This document shows, piece after piece, positions 28,319 to 36,434 of a DNA stretch of 64,000 nucleotides. The stretch lies in NCBI GenBank assembly GCA_026709935.1, contig JAPOSC010000056.1, positions 21,674-85,673 on the forward strand. Reading direction: 5' to 3'. The notes under the pieces are model-generated. The model searched no databases, had not been told where the DNA came from, and worked only from the letters and a program-made list of their open reading frames with translations. The stretch is from Thiotrichales bacterium. GTDB taxonomy: Bacteria > Pseudomonadota > Gammaproteobacteria > HK1. How positions within the stretch are numbered: the stretch's first letter is position 1; every line of letters starts with the position of its first letter. A program made the translations under genes and the position numbers.

Positions 28319-29051
28319 CTACCGACCCGCCCCGCGCGCGTTCGCGGGCCGGACCGTGCTCGTGACCGGCGCCGGAGACGGACTCGGGCGCAGCGTCGCG
28401 CTCGAAGCCGCCCGATACGGCGCCGAGGTCATCCTCCTCGGACGCACCGTGCGCAAGCTCGAATCGATCCACGACCGGATTGTCGAGGCTGGAGGTCCGC
28501 CTCCCGCCCTCTATCCGATGGATCTCTGTGGAGCGAACCCCGACGACTACGCGGACATGGCGGGCCGGATCGACGAGGCATACGGTCGGCTCCATGGAAT
28601 CGTGCACGGCGCCGCTGCGTTCCGCGGACTTGCGCCCCTGGCGCACATCGAACCCGAGGACTGGGTACGCACCGTTCATGTCAATCTGAGCGCACCGTTC
28701 CTGATCACCCGGGCCTGCCTGCCTCTGCTGCAGCGCGTACCCGACGCCGCGGTGGTGTTCGTGGGCGATACCTCCGGCCAGCGCGCCCGTGCCTACTGGG
28801 GCGCATACGCGGTATCGAAGTGCGGCGTCGAAGGACTGGCGGGGGTGCTGGCCGAAGAAGTCGAGTCCGCCGGCACGCCACGGGTCGCCTGCGTCCACCC
28901 CGGTCCGATGCGGACCGGACTGCGCCGCCGGGCCTTTCCCGCGGAGGCACCGGATGTCTCGGCCGAGCCCGACGCAGTGGCCGGGGGGGTGCTCTTCGCC
29001 CTCGATCCCGCGGCTCCGATCGTCCACGGCGCAAGCGTCGACATCGAGTGA
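28296..29051 (+). CDS. short-chain dehydrogenase/reductase, YciK-like
   Basis: A 251-residue SDR. The nucleotide-binding motif is VLVTGAGDGLGRSVALEAAR, followed by VILLGRTVRKLESI. The catalytic triad reads as Ser in VGDTSGQ, then Tyr and Lys in YAVSKCGVEGLA. VNLSAPFLITRACLPLL and VACVHPGPMRTGLRRRAFP are typical of YciK. The substrate of YciK is not established. The start overlaps the preceding gene, indicating a gph-to-SDR transcription unit. Confidence 0.87.
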   Translation: MAASVPGDYRPAPRAFAGRTVLVTGAGDGLGRSVALEAARYGAEVILLGRTVRKLESIHDRIVEAGGPPPALYPMDLCGANPDDYADMAGRIDEAYGRLHGIVHGAAAFRGLAPLAHIEPEDWVRTVHVNLSAPFLITRACLPLLQRVPDAAVVFVGDTSGQRARAYWGAYAVSKCGVEGLAGVLAEEVESAGTPRVACVHPGPMRTGLRRRAFPAEAPDVSAEPDAVAGGVLFALDPAAPIVHGASVDIE

Positions 29052-29404
29052 GCCGGGAACCGGAAAGCGAACAAGGGCCGCGCGAAGACGGATACGGTAC
29101 TGAACTCCGGATCGTCGAAGCGGCGGCGTCAGGGTTCGCTGAACCGGAAATTTCACCGATTCGGGAACTGGTGAGAAATGCGGGTCAAGTCGCATATGAA
29201 GAAGACGCGCATTCGGCCGCATTTCTCACAGACCCTCGAACCGGAGCCATTCAGGCTTGAGCGGTTCTTCGATCCTTGCCGAGAACAAGTGAAATTTCCG
29301 GGTCAGGCGCGCCTCTCTCCCCGGCCGGGTCCGGCATCGAATGCCGAAGAGGTGCGCATCACGGCCGCTTCCATCCTTGTCGGCCGCGGAGGACCATAAC
29401 CGCG
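29052..29404. other. intergenic region around repeat copy 2
   Basis: The 353 bases hold repeat copy 2 (29144-29301). Between the repeat and the racemase start there are about 100 bases that may carry its promoter; GGAGGACC just before the gene is its likely ribosome site. No other gene is supported. Confidence 0.5.
29144..29301. repeat. dispersed palindromic repeat, full-length copy 2
   Basis: A 158-bp element with ends CCGGAAATTTCACC and AGTGAAATTTCCGG and an inner inverted repeat GGTGAGAAATGCGG against CCGCATTTCTCACA. Its reverse complement matches the copy at 3263-3420 almost without gaps over the central 90 bases, so the two copies lie in opposite orientation. It occupies the gap between the SDR gene and the racemase gene. 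Confidence 0.85.
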
Positions 29405-30133
29405 ATGAAACTGCTCCTCGTCAATCCCAACACCACGGCCTCGATGACCACGAAGATGCGCGAAGCCGCCGGCGCGGTCGCATCGCCGGGCATCGACATC
29501 GTCGCCGTCACCGCCGAGTACGGACCCGAGAGCATCGAGGGGTATTACGACGAAGTGTTCTCGGTCCCCGCGATGCTGGACGTGGTCAGGGCGCACCCGG
29601 ACGCCGCTGGCGTCGTGGTCGGCTGCCTCGACGACACCGGGGTCGATGCGGCGCGGTGCGTGACCTCCGCCCCGGTGATCGGTCTCTGCCAGGCGGCGAT
29701 GCAGGTGGCGTCCATCGTCTCCGGGGGCTTCACGGTGGTCACCACCCTCGGTCGGTCCGTGCCGGCTCTGGAGCACCTCGCGCGGCGCTACGGATACGCG
29801 GATTTGTGCCGCCGGGTCCGGGCCTCCGAGATCCCGGTGCTCGCCCTGGAGGACCCGGCGTCGGGCGCCCACGACCGGTTGCGGACCGAGGTGCGCCGTG
29901 CGCTCGACGAGGACGGCTGCGAAGCCATCGTGCTCGGCTGCGCGGGGATGGTGGACATGGCCCGCGCGCTATCGGAGGAATTCGCGGTGCCGGTGATCGA
30001 AGGCGTGACCGCAGCGGTGAAGATCGTCGAGAGTCTCGCCGCTCTCGGCATCACCACTTCGAAGCGGGGCGGCTACGCACCGCCGCGGGCGAAGACGTAC
30101 ACGGGAGCATTCTCGCGTTACGGTCCCGCCTGA
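29405..30133 (+). CDS. Asp/Glu/hydantoin racemase family protein
   Basis: A 242-residue cofactor-independent racemase. The family start is MKLLLVNPNTTASMT. The two catalytic cysteines are Cys74 in VVVGCLDDTG and Cys179 in IVLGCAGMVDMA, which pull and return a proton at the substrate alpha carbon. PVIEGVTAAVKIVESL is the typical C-terminal helix. Hydantoin racemases are the nearest group by motif, but no hydantoinase is nearby. GGAGG lies 12 bases before the ATG, a rather long spacing. The adjacent catabolic genes suggest amino-acid or amino-acid-derivative turnover. Confidence 0.88.
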   Translation: MKLLLVNPNTTASMTTKMREAAGAVASPGIDIVAVTAEYGPESIEGYYDEVFSVPAMLDVVRAHPDAAGVVVGCLDDTGVDAARCVTSAPVIGLCQAAMQVASIVSGGFTVVTTLGRSVPALEHLARRYGYADLCRRVRASEIPVLALEDPASGAHDRLRTEVRRALDEDGCEAIVLGCAGMVDMARALSEEFAVPVIEGVTAAVKIVESLAALGITTSKRGGYAPPRAKTYTGAFSRYGPA

Positions 30134-30181
30134 CGGTCCGGGGTGAGACAACGTCTGCGGCCTGCCCGATGGCGAATCGGT

Positions 30182-30442
30182 TTATCGGTATACGTCCCGG
30201 CGGTGTCCGACCTTCAGGACGACGATGACCAGCGTGCGCTCGGAGACACTGTAGAGAATCCGATACCGACCTGTTCGCACCCGGAAAACGTCGTCATACC
30301 CCGAAAGCTTCCGCGAACCTCTGGGAAACGGGTCGTCCGCCAGGGCCTGCATTGTTCGGACAACGCGCATCCGGTCCGCGCGAACCAGTCCGCGTAGCTG
30401 CTTCTCGGCAGTCCGGGTGATCTCGATTTCATAGCGCGCCAT
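30182..30442 (-). CDS. RelE/ParE-type toxin
   Basis: An 86-residue toxin of the RelE family, which in the RelE branch cleaves ribosome-bound mRNA. It starts MARYEIEITRTAEKQL, has MQALADDPFPRGSRKLSG and ends FRVRTGRYRILYSVSERTLV then VLKVGHRRDVYR, the usual catalytic C-terminus with Arg and a late Tyr. The start overlaps the antitoxin stop by 14 bases. The antitoxin comes first in the operon and would bind the shared promoter. Confidence 0.92.
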   Translation of the reverse strand: MARYEIEITRTAEKQLRGLVRADRMRVVRTMQALADDPFPRGSRKLSGYDDVFRVRTGRYRILYSVSERTLVIVVLKVGHRRDVYR

Positions 30443-30653
30443 TCAGCTTGAGCTCGGCGAGCATCTCGGAAAGGGGTCTGGTCGACTCATGTCGGATCCG
30501 CTTCAGGTCTTCGATATCCTCGAGTTCCTCCAACCGATCGAGCAGCGCTTCCTGGACAAAGTGGTTCATGACCACGCCCCTCGACTTGCAGTACCGCTCC
30601 ACGGCGCCCTTGAGGGACGCGTCTATCCGTGCATTGATCTGCACCTTGCTCAT
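30429..30653 (-). CDS. RelB/RHH-type antitoxin
   Basis: A 74-residue protein with a ribbon-helix-helix-like N-terminus (KVQINARIDASLKGAVERYC, then NHFVQEALLDRLEELED) and a C-terminal tail RPLSEMLAELKLNGAL that would wrap the toxin. The N-terminal part should dimerise and bind the operon promoter for autoregulation. It overlaps the toxin gene by 14 bases. Family naming (RelB, ParD or CopG-like) cannot be settled by eye. Confidence 0.85.
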   Translation of the reverse strand: MSKVQINARIDASLKGAVERYCKSRGVVMNHFVQEALLDRLEELEDIEDLKRIRHESTRPLSEMLAELKLNGAL

Positions 30654-30791
30654 GGCTCCACCATCAGGCGAACGGTTGAATGCCGCCAGACGCTAGCACC
30701 TGCTAGCACGATGAACAACCGCAGACCCTTGCACAGACCCATGCGCACGTAGAACCCCACCAGCATCAGGATCCGCCCGACAAGGTTTCCG

Positions 30792-31901
30792 TCATGCCAT
30801 TCCATGGCACAGCACCGGCTCTCCCAGTACTTCGGCCCGCGGGGCCACGCCGAGCCCGGGGGCGGACGACGCCGCCATGCGGCCACGGATTCGTCGTGGA
30901 GCGCCGTCGGCGATGCCGACGGTCACGTAGCTGTTGAAGTCGGTGGCGGTGAACAGGAGCTCATGCGGCGTGCTGTGCGCAAGGTGGGCGATGGCGGCGG
31001 TGACGATGTCGCCGCCCCAGGTGTCCTCCAGGGTCATGGCGATGCCGAGCGAGACGCACAGATCGCGCGCCTGCCGCGCCCGCGTCAGACCGCCGAACTT
31101 CCCGATCTTGATGTTGACCACGTCCATCGCGAGATCCGCATGTCCGCGCAGCAACGCGTCGATGCCGTCGATGGACTCGTCCAGCACGAAGGGACGGTCG
31201 GTGTGGCGGCGCACCGAGAGGCACTCTTCGTAGCTCGCGCACGGCTGCTCGATGTAGACGTCCAGGTCGCGCACCGTAGCCGTTACCCGCATCGCCTCGT
31301 GGCGCAACCAGCCGGTGTTGGCGTCCGCGATCAGCCTGTCCCCCGGGTCCAGAGCCGCGGCGCACGCGCGTATCCGTTCGATGTCGATATCCGGATCGCC
31401 TCCGACCTTGAGCTGGAATCGGCGGTATCCCTCCTCCCGGTACGCTGCCACGCTCGCCGCCATGGCGTCGGGCAGGTCCTGGGAAATCGCCCGGTAGAGG
31501 ACGAAGTCGTCCCCGTACCGCCCTCCGAGCAGCGTGCAGACCGGCATCCCTGTCACCTGGCCGAGCACGTCCCAGGCTGCCATGTCGAGGGCGCTCTTGA
31601 CGTAGGGGTGGCCCTTGAGCGCCCGGTCCATGGTGCGATTCAGACGCTCGATCTGCGTCGGATCCTCGCCGATGAGCTGCGGGACCAGCTCCTCCAGGCC
31701 GGCCCGCACCCCGCGCGCGTAGGACGGCAGATACACCGGACCGAGCGGACAGACCTCGCCGTGGCCCCGGACCCCGGCGTCGGTCTCGATGCGCACCACG
31801 GTGCTGTCGAAAACCTCCACCGACTTGCCGCCGGACCACTTGTAGCTGCCTTCGTGCAGTGGAAGGTCCACCTGAAAGACGGAGATCCCCGTGATCTTCA
31901 T
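30792..31901 (-). CDS. enolase-superfamily enzyme, mandelate racemase/muconate lactonising type
   Basis: A 369-residue protein with the capping domain ([20 protein letters not shown]) and a TIM-barrel. Catalytic landmarks: [11 protein letters not shown] (Lys), metal ligands in [15 protein letters not shown] and VLDESIDG, and the second lysine in [13 protein letters not shown]. The start with [17 protein letters not shown] resembles cis-3-hydroxy-L-proline dehydratase-type members, so a role in hydroxyproline or a related betaine is plausible, but this is recall rather than a search result. It lies in a block with an M19-like protein and a choline-dehydrogenase-like enzyme. Confidence 0.85.
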   Translation of the reverse strand: MKITGISVFQVDLPLHEGSYKWSGGKSVEVFDSTVVRIETDAGVRGHGEVCPLGPVYLPSYARGVRAGLEELVPQLIGEDPTQIERLNRTMDRALKGHPYVKSALDMAAWDVLGQVTGMPVCTLLGGRYGDDFVLYRAISQDLPDAMAASVAAYREEGYRRFQLKVGGDPDIDIERIRACAAALDPGDRLIADANTGWLRHEAMRVTATVRDLDVYIEQPCASYEECLSVRRHTDRPFVLDESIDGIDALLRGHADLAMDVVNIKIGKFGGLTRARQARDLCVSLGIAMTLEDTWGGDIVTAAIAHLAHSTPHELLFTATDFNSYVTVGIADGAPRRIRGRMAASSAPGLGVAPRAEVLGEPVLCHGMA

Positions 31902-32043
31902 GCTGCCTCCGGACTTGAGCGTCGATCCGGCGAATGCGACGGCGGGCCGAAAACGGACGGTGCGGTCGGACCGCGACCTCGGGCAGGATATCAGCCTCGA
32001 TAACCCGCCTGGCCGGAGCAGGGGCGAACCGTCTCGCGGAACA

Positions 32044-33030
32044 TCACTCCCCCCACACCTCGCCCAGAAACCGCAGCCAGTTCTCTCCGAGGACCCTGCG
32101 GATGCGTGTCTCGCTCCAGCCGCGGCGGACCATGGCGGCGGTCAGATTCGGAAACTCCCTGATGGTCGCGAGCCCCTCCGGCAGGCGCGGCACCCGCGGC
32201 GCGCCCGGCACCAGCAGCCGCCCGTGGCCCTTGTCGCGGCGCAGCCACTCGAAGAATGCGAGATCCTGATCCTGGGTGAAGTCGGTGCCGATCCCCACCG
32301 CATCCTCGCCGGCCACGTCGATGACGTACTCGAACACCTCGACACACTGGTCCACCGTGGTCTCGTCCCCCCACGGGAGGAACGGGGGGTAGGTCGCGAC
32401 CCCGACGAAACCGCCCCGCTCCACCACCGCCCGCATCTCGGCGTCGGTCTTGTTGCGCGGATGCTCCATGATTCCGGTCGGGCAACAGTGGGTGTAGGCG
32501 ACCGGCTTCGCCGAATGGCGCGTCGCGTCCGCGCTCGTCCTCGGGCCCACGTGGGAGAGATCGACGAGCACCCCGCAGCGGTTCATCTCGTCGATCACGT
32601 CCCGCCCGAAGTCCGACAACCCCCCGTCGCGCGACTCCCAGCACCCGCTGCCGACCAGATTCTGCGTGTTGTAGGTGAGCTGCATCACCCGCACCCCGAG
32701 GTCGCGGAACAACTCGACGAACTCGGCCCGGTCCTCCAGCGCCGAGGTGTTCTGCCAACCCAGGATGATGCCGGTGCGCCCCTCGCGCTTCGCGCGCCGG
32801 ATGTCGGCGACGCCGTGCACCGGGAGAAGCAGGTCGTCGTGCTCCCGCAGCCACCGCTTCCACTGCGCGATGTTCTCCATGGTGGCCCGGAATCCTTCCC
32901 ACACCGAACAGGTGCAGTTCGCGGCGGTCACCCCACCCGCGCGCATCTCCTCGAACACGGTTCGGCTCCAGTTCGAGATGATCAGCCCATCGATCAGGAT
33001 CGCATCGTCATGCAGTCCGGCCGGGTTCAT
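32044..33030 (-). CDS. M19 (renal dipeptidase-like) protein with altered metal site
   Basis: A 328-residue TIM-barrel protein of the membrane dipeptidase family. Retained family parts are [46 protein letters not shown] and [12 protein letters not shown]. The usual His-x-Asp zinc motif near the N-terminus (DGHNDL) is replaced by DGLIISNW, and the bridging Glu position reads Gln in [13 protein letters not shown]. It may therefore bind one metal or act on a different substrate. The ATG at 33030 (MNPAGLHDD) is chosen; the frame upstream has no similarity. Neighbours suggest catabolism of amino-acid-like compounds. Confidence 0.85.
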   Translation of the reverse strand: MNPAGLHDDAILIDGLIISNWSRTVFEEMRAGGVTAANCTCSVWEGFRATMENIAQWKRWLREHDDLLLPVHGVADIRRAKREGRTGIILGWQNTSALEDRAEFVELFRDLGVRVMQLTYNTQNLVGSGCWESRDGGLSDFGRDVIDEMNRCGVLVDLSHVGPRTSADATRHSAKPVAYTHCCPTGIMEHPRNKTDAEMRAVVERGGFVGVATYPPFLPWGDETTVDQCVEVFEYVIDVAGEDAVGIGTDFTQDQDLAFFEWLRRDKGHGRLLVPGAPRVPRLPEGLATIREFPNLTAAMVRRGWSETRIRRVLGENWLRFLGEVWGE

Positions 33031-33292
33031 CGCACCACCTTCGGGTTCGCTCCGCTCAACGGGCCGTGAACGTAGCACGCGGACGCTCGGGCGCGTATCT
33101 CTATTGAGGTCGATTCTCTGATAGTCGCGATAATGAGTTGAAATTCCATTGAAATCTATCCGGTGAAATCGGCGGAGGTCGGTCGGGAATACAGGCCACG
33201 CGGGCAGCCCGCGGGACGGGCCGGTGCCTGACAATCGGCGGCGGGCGCTCGGAATGCAGGCCCCGAGCGTCCTCCGGTTCGGACAAAGGGCC

Positions 33293-34966
33293 TCAGCGCT
33301 GTCTCCCCGGCGTGCCGTTCGCCACCCAGTAGGGGACGGTCGACGGCGGGAGCGGGGCGCGGCCCCGGATGGCGTCGGCGAGCTTCTCCGCGATCATGAT
33401 GGTGGGCGCGTTGAGGTTGCCGTTGACGATCCTCGGCATGATCGAAGCATCCACCACCCGCAGCGCTTCGATGTCGTGGACCCGGCCCTCCCCGTCGGTG
33501 ACCGCGCTCCGGTCGTCGGCCGGACCCATCGCGCAGGTGCACGAGGGGTGGTAGGCGCTCTCGGCGTTGCGCCGTACCCAGGCGTCGATGGCGTCGTCGC
33601 GGTCGGGCACGCCGGGGCCGGGGCCGAGTTCTCCGCCCTGATACGGTTCGAAGGGTCGTTGCGCGGCAATCTCGCGCGAGATGCGCACCGCGTCGCGCAT
33701 GTCCTGCCGATCGGACTCGGTGGTGAGGTAGTTGAAAACGATCGACGGCGGGTCGCGCGGGTCGGGGGAGCGGATGCGCACGTGTCCGGTGCTGGTGCCC
33801 TTCATCGGCCCCACGTGCATCTGGAAGCCGTGGCCGTCGGCGGGGTTGCGTCCGTCGTAGCTCATGGCGATGGGCACGAAGTGATATTGCAGATTCGGGA
33901 TCTCCAGATCGTCACGCGAGCGCACGAACGCGCCCGCCTCGAAGTGGTTCGAGGCCCCGATGCCGGTGCCGGCGAACATCCAGCGCGCGCCGATGAGGAG
34001 CTGGTTCCAGGGTTTGAGCGCCGGATACAGCGTGACCGGCAGCTTCGAGCGGAACTGGACGTAGATCTCGGGATGATCCTGGAGGTTGGCCCCAACCCCG
34101 GGGCGCTCGGCGGTCACCGCGATGTCGAGGCTCGCGAGGAAATCCGGATCGCCGACCCCGGAGCGCTGGAGGATCCGCGGCGAATCGATCGCGCCGGCGC
34201 AGCAGATGATCTCCCGTTCGGCCCGGATGCACTCGGTGCCGCCGGAGCCCGTGACCTCGATCTCCGTCGCCCGCCCCCGCTCGACGACAATCCGGTTCAC
34301 CAGCGTGCGGGACCGCAACGTGAGGTTCGGGCGCGCGAGCGCCGGCTGGAGATAGAAGAATGCGGCGCCGCCCCGCCGCCCGCGCCAGGTGGTGCGGTCC
34401 ATCGGCGCGAAACCCTCCTGGCGGTAGCCGTTCAGATCCTCGGTGCGCGCGAAGCCGGCCGCGACGCCCGATTCGATGAACGCCTCGAACAGCGGATTGG
34501 TCGGCCGGGATCGGGTGACGGGGAGCGGGCCGTCCCCGCCGTGGTAGTCGTCCGGCCCGGTGTCGCGGGTCTCCGCCTTCCTGAAGTACGGCAGACAGTG
34601 CGGATACGACCAGTGCGCGAGGCCGGGGATCCGGGACCACTCGTTGTAGTCGAGCGGGTTGCCGCGGATGTAGACCATGCCGTTGATCGAGGACGAGCCG
34701 CCGAGCGCCTTGCCCCGCGGGCAGTCCATGCGCCGGTCGTCCATCCCCGGCTCCGGCTCGGTGACGTAGGCCCAGTTCCAGGTAGTGCCGTTTTGCGGAT
34801 ACGAGAGCGCGGCCGGCATCCGGATGCGCCACTCCCACCACGGCACCGGCCGACCGGCCTCGATGAGAAGAACGCGCACGTCCGCGTCCTCAGTGAGTCG
34901 GCGCGCGAGTACGCACCCCGCAGAGCCGGCCCCGATGATAATGTAGTCGTAGCTGGACGTGGCCAT
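33293..34966 (-). CDS. GMC-family oxidoreductase, choline dehydrogenase-like
   Basis: A 557-residue FAD enzyme, the same length as E. coli BetA. The FAD-binding motif is IIIGAGSAGCVLARRLTED, followed by CPRGKALGGSSSINGMVYIR and the second GMC signature GAIDSPRILQRSGVG. The active-site His is in YHPSCTCAMG and the His/Asn partner in MPRIVNGNLNAPTIMIAEK. GAGG lies a few bases before the ATG at 34966. BetA-like GMC enzymes oxidise choline, but many relatives oxidise other alcohols, and no betB is nearby, so no symbol is given. It is divergent from the Gfo/Idh/MocA gene. Confidence 0.92.
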   Translation of the reverse strand: MATSSYDYIIIGAGSAGCVLARRLTEDADVRVLLIEAGRPVPWWEWRIRMPAALSYPQNGTTWNWAYVTEPEPGMDDRRMDCPRGKALGGSSSINGMVYIRGNPLDYNEWSRIPGLAHWSYPHCLPYFRKAETRDTGPDDYHGGDGPLPVTRSRPTNPLFEAFIESGVAAGFARTEDLNGYRQEGFAPMDRTTWRGRRGGAAFFYLQPALARPNLTLRSRTLVNRIVVERGRATEIEVTGSGGTECIRAEREIICCAGAIDSPRILQRSGVGDPDFLASLDIAVTAERPGVGANLQDHPEIYVQFRSKLPVTLYPALKPWNQLLIGARWMFAGTGIGASNHFEAGAFVRSRDDLEIPNLQYHFVPIAMSYDGRNPADGHGFQMHVGPMKGTSTGHVRIRSPDPRDPPSIVFNYLTTESDRQDMRDAVRISREIAAQRPFEPYQGGELGPGPGVPDRDDAIDAWVRRNAESAYHPSCTCAMGPADDRSAVTDGEGRVHDIEALRVVDASIMPRIVNGNLNAPTIMIAEKLADAIRGRAPLPPSTVPYWVANGTPGRQR

Positions 34967-35151
34967 GACCTCAGTTCTCCCGATCCGGCGAATCTTCCCG
35001 CCCGAGAGCTTACGGGAAGTTGGGCAACAAGACTCCAGGATCGTGACCCGGATCGTGAGCCGGCCGGCCCGAACCCGGTCCGGCCGAAATACGCGCAACG
35101 ACACCCCCGCCCGGGACCAATCACCCGGGACCGACCACCCAGGAGGTGACC

Positions 35152-36132
35152 ATGTCCGACGACACCGTTCGACCCCTTCGCATCGCGATGATCGCGACCG
35201 GCGGCATCGCGGAGAGTGCCCTCGGCCCTGCCATCCGGCGCGCTGATGGCGCCGAGCTGTGGAGCGTGCTGAGCCGCGATGCAGAACGCGCCCGCGATTT
35301 TGCCGCCCGCCACGGTGCCGCGTCCCCCGAGCCCGCGCACGACGACATCGACGCCCTCCTCGCCGATCCGGAGCTCGACGCGGTGGTGATCGCATCGGCG
35401 GATGGCCTGCACGCCGAGCAGTGCATCGCGGCAGCCCGGGCCGGCAAGCACGTGCTCTGCGAGAAGCCGATGGCGACCTCCGCCGCCGACGCCGAACGCA
35501 TGGCCGCGGTCGGCCGGGACACCGGGGTGCGGCTCGGGCTCGCGTACCACATGCGCTGGCATCGCGGACACCGGAGTCTCGCCCACGCCGCCCACGCCGG
35601 CCGCTTCGGAACCCTGCGCCACATGCGCGCGCAGTGGACGATGCGGGCGCCGGACGACTCCACCTGGCGGGCACACTCCGAGGTCGGACGCTGGTGGAGT
35701 CTCGCCGCGGTCGGCACCCACTGCCTCGACCAGGTGCGCTGGTACATGCTGCCGTCGTGCGGCGAGGTCGTGCGCCTCACCCCCGTCATCACCCGCAACG
35801 TGTTCGGCGGCCCGCACGACGAGAGCGCGCTGCTCGCGCTGGAATTCGAGTTCGGCGCGACGGCCGAGATCTGCACCTCGGTGCTGTTCGATGCGCCGAG
35901 GCGCATGGAGGTGTACGGCAGCGAGGGCTACGCCCTGTTCGACGATACCCTCGGCCGGTACGGGGCGGGCCGCATCGTGACCCACGAAGGCGAGCACGCC
36001 TTCGAGGTCGCCGACCCCTACACCGGCGAGATCGAAGACTTCGTCGCCGCGGTACGCGAGCACCGCGACCCGGAAGTGAACGGCGAGGAAGGCGCCCGCA
36101 ACGTGGCGCTGCTCGAACAAGCCGTTTCCTGA
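35152..36132 (+). CDS. Gfo/Idh/MocA family oxidoreductase
   Basis: A 326-residue NAD(P)-dependent oxidoreductase. The Rossmann N-terminus reads RIAMIATGGIAESALGPAIR, and the family signature EKPMATSAADAERM follows GKHVLC. The second domain contains YHMRWHRGHRSL and GRWWSLAAVGTHCLDQVRWY. A perfect AGGAGGTGA lies three bases before the ATG at 35152 and decides the start over a GTG two codons earlier. The substrate is unknown; family members act on sugars, inositol, and occasionally other alcohols. Confidence 0.92.
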   Translation: MSDDTVRPLRIAMIATGGIAESALGPAIRRADGAELWSVLSRDAERARDFAARHGAASPEPAHDDIDALLADPELDAVVIASADGLHAEQCIAAARAGKHVLCEKPMATSAADAERMAAVGRDTGVRLGLAYHMRWHRGHRSLAHAAHAGRFGTLRHMRAQWTMRAPDDSTWRAHSEVGRWWSLAAVGTHCLDQVRWYMLPSCGEVVRLTPVITRNVFGGPHDESALLALEFEFGATAEICTSVLFDAPRRMEVYGSEGYALFDDTLGRYGAGRIVTHEGEHAFEVADPYTGEIEDFVAAVREHRDPEVNGEEGARNVALLEQAVS

Positions 36133-36434
36133 GCTGAGAGGAACCGACCGGCGCGAGAAATGCGGGCGGAGGTGTCCGCCTCGACCGATCGACGATGGCG
36201 TCGTCTACCCCACCTCCGACGACCAGCCCATGGCTGAGACCGCCATCCATCGCCGGTGAATGGTGGACGTGTGCGGATGCGAGCGAGCGCCTGGCACGCT
36301 CGGGTTGTCGTCGCGCGAGCGTGTTGCCGACTTCGTAGATCCACAGCGACGGCACGAGGGCGTCCCGATCCCGCCCGCAACCGCCCGCAACCGACCGCAA
36401 CCGAGGCGTCGGATCCGACGGTCTCCGGAGTCGT
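36133..36434. other. intergenic region with a toxin-gene remnant
   Basis: About 300 bases between the Gfo/Idh/MocA gene and the stop of the GH63-like gene (convergent). It holds a possible PIN-domain fragment (36280-36361, minus). No full gene or clear terminator was seen. Confidence 0.4.
36280..36361 (-). pseudogene. possible remnant of a VapC-like PIN toxin
   Basis: On the minus strand one frame reads ALVPSLWIYEVGNTLARRQP, which closely resembles the conserved central segment of VapC PIN-domain toxins (VPxLWxxEVxNALxR). The flanking sequence does not continue the domain: neither the first catalytic Asp motif nor the C-terminal Asp region was found in any frame. A decayed fragment is the simplest reading. 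It rests on about 25 residues. Confidence 0.4.

Noticed and set aside
36154..36170. GCGAGAAATGCGGGCGG as another copy of the 158-bp element
   Set aside because: Only the inner motif is alike; the outer GGAAATTTCAC arms are missing nearby.
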